A stretch of DNA of 64,000 nt from Brachypodius melanocephalos (lineage: Eukaryota > Chordata > Aves > Passeriformes > Pycnonotidae), in the NCBI GenBank assembly GCA_013398615.1, contig VZSR01003807.1:844944-908943 (forward strand), read 5' to 3'. Position numbers and translations under genes: made by a program. Positions within the stretch are counted from its first letter, which is position 1. Every line of letters begins with the position of its first letter. Under the pieces are notes generated by a model. That model made no database searches. It was not told the origin of the DNA and saw only the letters and a program-made list of their open reading frames with translations. This document shows, one piece after another, positions 24,525 through 34,960 of the stretch.

Positions 24525-25720
24525 TGAGTCTCAGAATTGCAGGGGTGTTCCTGAAGACATAATGGCTACATCTGTACTAATAAGCCAAATGTGTCCAGGA
24601 CTGCGCAGTGGCCCCAAGGCCAACTGGCATGGAAAAGCCCACCTCCATGCTATTGAACCCTCCTTGTCTCCAGAACAGCAGGGCCACATCCAACCCACCT
24701 CCTGGGAACTGGCGCTGGCTGGCACTGGCTCCAGTGCCGTGCCAGGAATTGTATGGGAGAGCATTAGCTGGCACCAGGCTCGGCCATGCCAGAGACCATT
24801 TGAACAATTAACAGCGCAGACATGCGAGTGCCAGGGCCTGGCATCGTTCCCTGTCACTGCTCCATTTATTAATATCAAGTAGCCATGTGGCCTGCAGAGC
24901 CTTTATTGCTGGTGACAGTACCAGGGAAGGAGAAAGTCGGGGTTACTTTTGCAAGGCTGGCAGATAGAAAAAAACCAGGCTGCTTGGGTTCTTTTCTTGT
25001 AAACTCCACATGCTTTATATGGAAATTATTAAGAGACAATCAAAGTGGGAGCCTGCAATGCTGCCTTGGCAAAGCTGCTTTTCAGCCTTGTGATGTTTTG
25101 AAAAAGGCTTCACGCTCAAGGGTGCTCAGTACTAAAGAATACCTGGTCAAACTCATTTTTCTTATTTTTATTTGAATAAAATGATGTAACCAGGACAACG
25201 TATTGTTCTTACAACTCCACCGTGTCTCATGAAGTCGCTGGAACCTCATGGCAACCAAATAACTAGGACATCTGATGCTACCAGATGTAAATCCTTTACA
25301 AATAAAATGCCTAAACTCCCGTGCTCCACTGTTGTTTGGATGATGTTCAATTAAAATTAAATGGCGCTCTAGAAATCTATGTTCTCTCATATTTTCCTAG
25401 AAAAAGTTTGCAAGTAGTACATAGAAATCAAGGGGAGGCTATTGTCCTCCTATCTAAGTACTAAGTAGGTTTTTTCCAGAAATTTCCTAGCATTGGAGAG
25501 GAATTATCAGTGCCGCATGTGTACAGCAGAAGCATCTGTCTTTGATGTATGATTTGCATACCTAGTTGAGAGCATTAGGTTATCAAATGCTAAGCAGTTC
25601 TTTAATACCTTCCAAATATTTGATTATGAGAAACGTGCCCATCCAACCCAACACTTCACATCATTAGCATATAGGCATTTCAGCCTTTCCCTTTCTTGCT
25701 GGGAAATGAATCCTCAATCA
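24525..25720. promoter_or_regulatory. long CNE-like block
   Basis: About 1.2 kb of repeat-free sequence with mixed GC and AT-rich parts. Notable words are TTTATTAATATC near 24865, TTTATTG at 24902 (HOX/CDX-like), GCAATTAAAATTAAAT-type cores near 25350, a perfect octamer ATTTGCAT at 25552-25559 and CTTTGAT (TCF/LEF-like) near 25540. The 142-codon plus frame (24454-24882) and 115-codon minus frame (24531-24878) overlap and have no domain. The enhancer reading is inference from motif density. Confidence 0.35.
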
Positions 25721-28700
25721 CTCAAAAGAGAAACTGCTTAACTTTCTCTTGTTGATACAGCAGTGGATTGACAGGCTAAACAGGCTTCTGAACCCTCCCA
25801 TAAAAACATGTGTCAAGAAGTCCAGGAACATACAGCCATGACAGCACTTTCATCTACTTATTTCAGTGTATGACCCAGCACAGAGTCCAGGGCCTCACCA
25901 AAATAAATGTTTTTCTAGTCTACAACAGGCAGTTGCCCTGAGGAGCTCTTGGTGGAGCAGGTGCTGATGCTGGTTTGGGAGATTCAAGTTCTGCTACTGT
26001 TATTGCTCACTAGTTTATTTCTCTTCCTCCCTGCCTCTAGGCTCAGTTCAGCAGAGCAGCATGTGCTTAACCTCTCTGATTTCAACAACAATTTAGGCAC
26101 CAAACTAGTGCTGTAATGCTTTTCTGAGTAGGCATGTGCTGTTGGTCAAGCCAGAGGCTGTTCCATACCTGATTTCTGCCAGCAAGAGCTTCTCAATTGC
26201 CTGAACCCACACCTAGGCTTGAACATTTAGCCTTCATTTGGAAGAGAAGCCAGGCTTCCTGCAGACCATGAGTTCTTTTGTTGGGATTTCTTTCCCTCTG
26301 CTTTCAGTCTTACCTCTTTCTGCTTTTCTCACTGTGCCCTGGTCTGGCCAGAATGAGGAGCCTCATGAGCAGAGCTCACTTTAGCCTCACAGCCAGGTTT
26401 ATCCCACTTGAGAGATTCTGGCAGTACTGAAAAGCACTTAGCTTGAACTTGGTGTTGTTTCTAAATGTTAGTCTGAAACCCAGTCTACTTGAGCTTTAAT
26501 ATTATGGTATTCATGGCATCCTTTTCCTTCTTCATCCAGGGCAGGGTGCAGGACTTTTACACCAGTAAGCTGATGTCAGTATGATGTCAGCAGAACACAA
26601 AAGAGCATTCCTGGGACTTAGAGATGACCAGGATGGTCTTCTCTGCCTGGTACCTGGACCAGGGCAGCCTCTGCAAGGACTTGCTAGGTTGCCGTAGGCT
26701 ATGCACAGCCAGCTGGTAATCTTCGCCAAAAACTGTGTTAATTCTTGATGATGGCTACTGCTCCACAGGGAAACAAAAGGCTGCTTTGCAGACACTCAGC
26801 CTCCTTGCAGCACTCCGTGGTGTTTAGGTTTAAATGTGTTTTGCCCCAGCACCTTAGCGAGGGTATTTTGATGCAATAGGAAGCTTAGAAGCCAGAGGAA
26901 TTCATAAGGCCAGTCTTTGATTCATCCTGTAACCTAAAAATACAGACTGATTCCTGCAGTGGTTATTTTAGTACCAGACAGCAAACTGCTTCCTTGAGAT
27001 GAAAAGGCTCAAATACCGGCACCCTCCTCATAAACAGGATCTTGAGGTATAGGGAGAAGAGTAAGACAATTTAGACTGCACAAGGCTCACACAAATGCAC
27101 AAAGACACAAAAATACACAAACATGCCAGCAAGGCAAGATAAGCAACACAGCTCTTCACAGAAATCTCTGTCTGTCATTCATTTTGAGGCAAAATAAGTA
27201 AATAATAATAGTAATAATTTACCAAAAAAGAAAAAAAAATAAAATGCAATTAAGCTCTCCCTTTTGTTTCTGCTAGGCTCTTTCTGCACTTGAGAGTTAC
27301 CAGTCTAAACATGCTCTCCCAGCCGTTCTACACCTGAAGGAATATGAGTTCATAAAAAGACTGTAAAGATCATGTAGTACTTTAATACAGCACCCAGTGT
27401 TCTCCTTGTCTCTCACCCTGGAGGCTGGTCCCAGTTTATATAAGAAGGGGGCGGAGGGAACAAAACTAGAGGGAAAGTGTATTTTCATAACACAGCATAT
27501 TTTCTGTCAGATAGACTCCAAGTGTGCATGTTTGAATTGTAAAGAGTTGATACTTTGCAGCCAACCCTGTTGGTGGAGCCTCAGCAAGAAGGGACACACC
27601 TTTGGGGAATTCTGACATGATTTTATGTACAGCCCTTCGCCATTGCTCTTGCTGATATCTTGAATCAATCAGTGCTACACTCTCTTTCTTAAATGCAGAG
27701 TCTCCAGAAATATCTGTGAGTACTTCATGACAGGAAATTTAACTCTCCTTAGCAAACAAATAGCCAGATTCCAAAAGGATTTTTTCTGAAGTAAACTGCA
27801 CTCAAAGGTTTGACTCCCTACTTATTTTCCACCACTGGGATTTTAAGGGCAGCTTTTGTGTGTAAGGATTAGCCGTGTGTGTCTGAAACCTGGTGAATTG
27901 CCATTCAAAAGAAGGTTTCAAGGGTCCAGCTACTATTTTGAGGTCTGACAGTAATATAGCTGTAATGCAGATTTCTTCAATGTAGAAGAGGGTAGTGAGA
28001 GTTTCCAGCTGAAAAAGTCCTTTCTCATCACTTGCAATATCCTTTTCCTTGTGCTTCACTGAAAATGAGATGCAAATGAATAAGTGAACTAGGAGGTGTT
28101 GAACCTGAAACAATTTTCACGGAGAAGTGAGAGGAGACAATAAGGTATATAGCTAAACAGGAAGAACAAGGGTATGATCTCCACTGTAACACCACTGGAG
28201 TCACCAGAGGTGCTGCAAAGAGGAACTGTAGTGGAATTCTCTGTGACAAGGATGCTATTTCAGGTGGGGACAGCTACGGTTTTGGTGTTGGGTGAAATGA
28301 TGCTCTTCATGGTGCATGGACTTGCCCTTGTACCTCTAGAGTGCAGGAAGATCAGTACAGTTTGGACAAGCAGACACTACTCAGGGACTCTCATATCTCT
28401 CAGTCCCCAGTGTTGGGTCAGAAATCTCACAGGCCAGTTTTCATGTGTTTACTCAGCTACATTGACCTATCCTTCCGAGAAACACTGCCATGACAACAAG
28501 AGAAATTACCTTTCTTCACACCTTAGAAAGGGTTCATCACAAGTTTGTTCTGCTGTCTTGTTTGGGTTGGGCAGATGCAAGGGTGTTGTTTCTGATTTTA
28601 TCCCAGCTGGTTTATTCCTGCTTTTTTGCTTTCGTGTGCCTGTTGTCTTCAGGAGAGCATTCCCTGCAGGAATAAGGTGGCATCTCCCCAGACTGCCTCC

Positions 28701-30840
28701 AAGCTACCACTGCCATTCATGCTGCAACCCATCCTCTGTCAGAAGGTGAGCAATCAATTACACATAGTCAACAGCTCCTCAGAACAGATTTTCTAAGAGC
28801 CAGTGAAAAATAAGAAAAACACTAATAACTATGTCAGGCTACCCGATGCTTCTTACAAGAAAGAAAGCAGATAAAGAGCTTAGTGCTTCAGCTGATAGCT
28901 TCTCTCACACGGGCTCACACAGCAGCCAGCAGCCGCTTTCCATGTGCCCTCACAGATGGGAGACAGCTTCAAATAGGGGGCAGGAGACTGAGGGAGACTG
29001 TTTTGGTTGTTTTCAAGAATGGATGGCAAAATGAAGCTTTTCCAGTTAAATCTTTTGCTGATGTTAGGGACAGGCACAAATACTCTCACGCTGAGAGTAT
29101 CCCACCAAAGTCAGAAGCTGCTTCTTACCACTCTCCTGCTCCCCACACACACACTTCTGGCAAGGAGACCAGTGTCCCTCTTCCTAAAATTCAATGGTGG
29201 GGGCTAGGGGGCCACCTGGCCCTATCAGTGGTAGCAGGGCAGTGAGCAAGCCTACATATGAGCATCACGTTCATGCACACCATTCAGGATACACATACAA
29301 CAGGGGCTGAATTCTACTGGTACAGACTCCCTCTGCTTTGGCCCTTCTCAGCTTGTGAGTACTTTTGCTTTACAATCTGCACAGTGCTCAACCTGCATAA
29401 TTTTAAGCACATGCACACAGCATTTTCAGTGCCTGCTGCTTCTCAGAGCACTTTGAACAGTCTCAGTAAAAACACATTTATGCCGATGTTGGCTTCCTTT
29501 GTCAGAGTAGAAATAGTCCAGCTCCATCCCACAGACCTCCTACTGCTCTGTGTGTGTTAGAGCCAGTTCAAGTGCCTCTGCTCTGCCCTCACACCCTCTT
29601 GCTTTCCTCACCAGCCCCCTCCATCTCGGGAAATAATTAGCAAAGAAGAATTAATAAATTCTGGAGTGCACTCCAGAGGCTTGCAACAGCTGTTGGCAGC
29701 TGTTCTTGTACTCCTGGTGCTGCTCCACTTCCCTAGAGAAGCTCGTGAGCCTTCCCTTCCAGGTGCCCCCAGCCTCTGCACACCTGGGCTGAGGTCAGAA
29801 GAAGAGAAAGGTGCCGGTGTGACACCAGCCTCTTGCAACACATGGACATTGTGGGAATGGGGACTGTGCATTTCCCTCGGGGCAGGAAAAGCCAGCCTTT
29901 GTGGGGTCACAGTGCCCTACTGCCTGATACCCTGCCATAATGAATAGGTGGGCTGTAGGTGCAGGCTATTAATAGGCCCTACAAAGTGCTACTAAAGCAG
30001 CATACACATCTGTGGTGTTGCTTCCCTCAGCCAAAAGTGTCACAGATTATGAGTACAACAGCAGAAAAGGATATCACAGCCTGATGAGCACTTGTGAGTG
30101 ATTTTGCAATTTGAGAGATAAAGGAGCAACAAGTCTGCAGGCTGCAGAGCTCCCTGGCACCAGGACAGGCACCAAGGGGATATCCCTTCACTTCCTACTT
30201 CTCAGGAGAGATGGCCAAAGGGGAACACACACACAGTTCCTTTGCTATCTCCTCTCAGGCCTCAGCTGCTCCACCAAGAGCCACTACAAAGGTGTCAGTA
30301 AACAGCAATGATGAAATTTCCTCCATAATTGTCCAAATAAGTGTCAAGTACCCCACCAAAGGAGTATGGCCAGGGAGCAAAGCAATACATTATTCTTGCA
30401 CAAGGCCAGACATAAACAAGTACTCCCAACAGGGCTGGGGCAAGGGCTTTGCTGTCCATTAGCTATCTGCTAAGCATAAGTCTGTTTGGCTGCACGGATG
30501 TACTGACATGGGCATGTTCATATGCTCTTCCTCTAAATAATGAGAATAGACAAAAATATGGACTGTAGTAAAAGCCATGAGAGATACCTGTAGCTGCAGT
30601 CCTGCAAGAAAGAGGATTTCTGGTTTTGGGCAGCTTAGAAGCAGTGGGAATAGCTGTTCAATATAATTTTGTCTAATATCTGATCTCACCTATGGATGTC
30701 TGCACCAGGGCGATCAGGATTTTCTGACATTCCGGGAATCTCTGTTCTACCTTGTGTAGTCTGGAACATTCCTTCCACCTTGCCATATACATAACATGAC
30801 ATATGTTCACTGGCTTTCACTGATGTCATATGATTGCAAT
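25721..30840. other. non-coding stretch with one long frame of unknown meaning
   Basis: About 5 kb without a recognisable gene. A-rich low complexity lies at 27190-27245. The plus frame 28174-28749 (191 codons) is long for the window and is followed by a good splice-donor match (AAG|GTGAGC at 28743-28751). It has no domain, odd hydrophobic composition and no visible initiation context, so I do not call it a gene. An octamer ATGCAAAT lies at 28070-28077. Confidence 0.5.
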
Positions 30841-31195
30841 ATCCTTATCTGATTAGCAAGCTCAGGCATGCTTGGCTCATGTTGTATCTCAATTAATTTT
30901 AACGACAAACATTGATGTACTAAATCCTGAAACAATGCCTACGTAACTCCCCGGGGCATTGTTTTGATTCCGCCCTGGAACAAGGTCACTCTCCTCTTGA
31001 CGGATGGTTTTTTCATTCTTTATCTTTTCCTAACAGTTGTTTCTTGAACAAGATTTTCACTGTCAATAAACAGAATCATCAACTGTTTCAAAAGTTAATG
31101 TCTCCTGCCAGCTGTTGTTCAGAAGTTTAAAGTACATATTTTAATTTTACTGCTTGTTGAATCCAATGGCCAAATTCAGATTTTATGTCTAGAGG
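30841..31195. promoter_or_regulatory. CNE-like block with inverted SOX motifs
   Basis: A perfect 10-bp inverted repeat has arms at 30930-30939 (AAACAATGCC) and 30955-30964 (GGCATTGTTT). Each arm holds a full SOX consensus (AACAATG), facing each other across a 15-bp spacer. The spacer contains TACGTA, and CCCCGGGG overlaps its right end. Around it lie GATTAG, CAATTAATTTTAA and GTCAATAAAC (FOX-like) words. No repeat is seen. SOXE proteins bind inverted site pairs as dimers, usually with shorter spacing. The regulatory role is inference. Confidence 0.4.
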
Positions 31196-32599
31196 CTTCC
31201 TCTAGCAGCCTGAGTACCCTGCAAAACAGAGATGCAGAGGTAGCAAGCACACGGTCTCCACAGTAACCCTGGCTGCATTTGCAGAGTGCCAGGCGTACTG
31301 ACCTGAAATTTTCTGTCTGCTGTCAGTGCGCAGCCTGCCCCTCTGCAGAGTACTGCATTGCTCCACCCTACACACCTCCATGGCCAGATGGCCACACCAG
31401 GGACTGGCAGGTGCCTCTCACCACAGACACTGGGAGAATCTCTTGAGGAAGATGTGCTTTCACTGTTGCCTAACCTACTTGCTCATACCTCCCACCTGGA
31501 CGGGAAGACCATGGATCCTTTCCAGGATGCTTTTTTTTTTTACTTCCCTGCTTTATCAGCTCTGCTGGAAAGGAGTTCTGAACTATTCCAGGATCCTGGC
31601 ATGCTGCCTCACCCTTCCTGCCTGCTGCTCACAGCACCACCCAGACCATCCCACCAATATATCATCCTCCAGTGACTATTACAAGCCATTTGTCTGGAGA
31701 CCATGATTCTCCAGGCACTTACATATTTTGAAGCTTTTTTCAGCATCCAGGGCACCTGAGAATTTGCCCTGCATGCTGGGTGGGATGGTGGGGACTGGAG
31801 GCCTCTGCCAAGGGGTTCAGCTCCAGACTTTCCTTCCAGTAAATGACCTGCAAGTGACATGTAGGAAAAGTAGTATCCAGATCATCATCTGGCATAAATC
31901 AACAAAGCCCCACTAAAGACATTAAAGCTCTCCTGGTTTACACCATCTGGGAATTTGGCCACAGGGGAGGACTTAATGTTTTTAGCCTTTATCACAGATA
32001 TACATGGGAGGAAGGCTAGTGCCCTATCTGCTCTCAGCTAGCATTACCAACCCCTACAGAGATCAATAGGAGCTCCCTGCTCACATCAAGAGCAAAATGA
32101 TGCCCTAAAATTAGCATCTGTTTGAATCGGTGCATTGTATCTTGTTTGCAGATTAGTAGCACTGGGCAGATATTGAGGGCATTGGAAAGCTAGCCAGTTT
32201 AAACAAAATAAGAACTGACCTAAATTTCTGCTAAGCAAAAACTGATCTTTTTGGAAGGGAGAGACAAAAAAAAAAGATGGCCAGAAATACTCATGTTTTG
32301 GTTCATTTTATTGTTCTATGCACCTATCTTCAGCAGAAAAAAAAATAGTAAAATTTCACATGCTTGGTCTGAACTGGGAGGGGGTGGGCTCCTGTCCTCA
32401 GAAGGGAAGGCTTCAATTCTAATTTGTAGACCAAACAGATATGACAAATAGGCTTTGGGTGGTTTATCTAAATCCTTCAAAGCTGTGCCCATCAACTAGC
32501 TATAAGCTTGGGCATCAACTTGGTTAGTCCGGAGTGTCTTGCAAAGACAAATCGTATTTGCTGTGTAGTGGTTCACATATTTCTGCATGCTGTCTCACA
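31196..32599. other. non-coding stretch, nothing recognised
   Basis: No exon, RNA gene or repeat is recognised. The 126- and 105-codon plus frames at 31326-31706 overlap in different frames and lack domains. A T-run lies at 31531-31540. Confidence 0.5.
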
Positions 32600-32960
32600 A
32601 CCATAGCCTAAATAGCAAAATTGGAGGAAATCTGGAGTGAAATGAAAGGAACATGCTTATTCTTTATAGTGGCAATAAATTTTCTTAAGGTGCTGCCTTT
32701 TCTGTTTAATGCAGTGAGTACCAAATACGGGCTGGGTAATGGATGTTTTATGAATACAGCCTTGCCTTGAGCAATTGATCGCTTAATTGAAAAGAATAAA
32801 GATTGAAGCAGGCAAAAATAAGAAAGGAAAAAAAAAACTACCACGAACAGGCTGTGATTATATATCAATTTCAGCAAGCTAGCAGGTAAATTGCAAGTAT
32901 AATAGAAGATTTAATATAATTAAATCTTCAGTAAACAGCTTCTTCCTCTAAGAACACTTT
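32600..32960. promoter_or_regulatory. AT-rich CNE-like block
   Basis: It contains GCAATTGATCGCTTAATTGA at 32771-32790, a cluster of homeodomain cores in palindromic arrangement, followed by GAATAAAGATTG and, near 32910-32930, TTAATATAATTAA. The call is based on motif clustering only. Confidence 0.3.
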
Positions 32961-33555
32961 TGTAGTATTTTACAACTTCTGTACCTTACTGAAGGAAAAA
33001 AGCTGCACACTCTGCTTTGTAGTTTATATTTCTTTAAACCAGACATGATTTTTTTTTTGGTCATTGTATATTTCTTTTTCTGTGGATAATATTTTTCCTG
33101 CTGGAAGAATGTAGAGGGTGTATGCAGAGAACTCTTTCCTCTAGGTCCTGGCGCACTTCCTCTATCTGCATCTAAGCCATGAGCCAAAAAAGACCTGAGT
33201 GAGTTGCTATTTCACACAATGCAGAAGTGTAAGCACTCCTGTTATCTTTCTGCTGTTTTTTTCATCTAGCTGTGCCTTTTTCTTGTTTATCATAGCAATA
33301 TAATTTTTTTTCCATCTAATGTAGTCCATGAGTGAATGATTAGGGATCCAGTGAAAAGCAAAATTATTGTGATGGACTGGTTACTGATGAGAGGTGTTTT
33401 TGCTCGTGTATTTATCCTCTGGTTCCAGTGTTATGAATAATACACATATTCATCACGCCACTGCTTCAAGGGACAATGTTCTCATCCAGGCCCTCTGTGC
33501 ATTTTAAGTAGCTAGGGCTTCCCCTGAGATCTAGGACTAAAGGACTAAACTTATC
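32961..33555. other. AT-rich non-coding stretch
   Basis: Several T-runs (near 33050 and 33305) and no recognisable gene or repeat. Confidence 0.5.
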
Positions 33556-33616
33556 TTTGGTGTAAACTCCACAGAGATCAGTGAAACCACTGAGACCTAG
33601 GATGAATCTGACCCGG
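33556..33616 (+). repeat. possible ancient amniote repeat remnant
   Basis: The order GGTGTAAACTCC, CAGTGAAACCACTGA, GGATGAATCTGACCC resembles an old, partly palindromic interspersed repeat common in turtles and archosaurs (GTGTAAAT, TGAAGTCAATGG, GATCAGAATCTGGCCC). I recall the pattern but not its formal family name. It is too diverged for certainty. Confidence 0.3.
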
Positions 33617-34540
33617 GGAGAGAGACTCTCAGGAGCTCCATTTAATCTCTGTCACAGCATGATTTTCCCCAGGAATCACCACAGCCATCCACCTCTCTAA
33701 CACCCATAATAAATAATTTACTCACAGATATAAGGAAGCACTTTGCCTCAATCTACTAATGATTTTAGCTCTGAAAGGGGCTCTGCCACACTTAAATCCT
33801 CTTTACATTGCGTGAGAGATTCAAAGTGCCATTATGGTAAAATGAGATAACAAGAAATGAATAGGAGACAGACAGTACACTACAGTAGTTATCAGCATTT
33901 CCACTGTAATTTTCAGGTGGATCTTCAGCTATTTAAATATCCAAGTGAGATTCATCTGAAGTCACCCTAGCTGTCTAGTCAACAGAGACCAACACTTCTG
34001 GGGGGGGTCTTTTTGTATTACAGATGAAGCCTACGTGATGCATAAAGGTTTTGACAGCTAAAGCCAAGTGAGATTAATCCCATTCCTAAATATCTGTTTG
34101 AACTCAGCCCCTTCTCACCAAGCTTGGTGTCCCCCTGACACTTGCCTTGCATACTCTCTTAAGCCGCAGTGGAGGGGCAACAGTAGGACCCTGGGATTTG
34201 GCTTCAGCCATCTGCAGACACCACAGCTGGAAGCAGGATACAGCTGCACATGTGGAGACAGTCCTCCTCACCAGAGGCCAGCTTCCAGTCTTGCTTAGGT
34301 CCTGGCCTGAGACCTGCTAAGTGTGGCAAGTGCAGCAGCAATCCTCAGAGCTGATGTCTCTGTAGCAGAGAAATGTACTTGCTGCAATCCCTTCCTCACT
34401 TGCACAGGGTCTGTCCTCTATTTGACTGACCTCCATGTTATGTGTATTTGAGGACTCTCCTCTCAAGGTCAAAATTACCTGGATGCTGGCTTTTCCTAGC
34501 AAATGCTGTTCCAGTCTAGAAGCTTCCAATATAAGTCTTT
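33617..34540. other. non-coding stretch, nothing recognised
   Basis: Ordinary composition with a G-run of seven near 34002. No gene or repeat is recognised. Confidence 0.5.
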
Positions 34541-34960
34541 CGTGATGGCTTTAATATCTCTGGTTAATTTCCTCCTTGATGTGCCCTTTTTTATTGCCCT
34601 AAGTAATTCATTTCCATCCCTGGCACTGCACATTTTAAGAATTGATTTAAAATTAATACATGAATAAAACAGTATAAATAATGTATGGTTGCTGTATTTA
34701 ATATTAATAGCCTTTAAGTGAGGAAAAAAATTGCATACCTGCAGATGATTTGCAAAAGGATTGTGGGGCCATAATATTACATTTCAAAGAGAGACATTGA
34801 GGTTGCCTAATGCTTCCCATCAAAAAGAGATCTTTTATTTCAGCTGCCTACAGATTTGTCAGACTTCTCTCCTGCAGAGATTCTTTTGAAAACAGACTTT
34901 TGCCTCAGAGTGAATTATTCACTGCTATGCACATTGTGGAAAACATCTCCCAAATAGCTC
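34541..34960. promoter_or_regulatory. AT-rich CNE-like block
   Basis: Dense ATTA/TAAT and TTTAAAATTAAT words occur at 34630-34710, and TTTGCAAAAGG near 34750. The block has no repeat signature and no open frame. It is called only because the motif density resembles vertebrate conserved enhancers. Confidence 0.3.

Noticed and set aside
29190..29220. CTCF site around GGGGGCCACCTGGCCC
   Set aside because: It shares only the CCACCTGG core and does not fit the full consensus on either strand.
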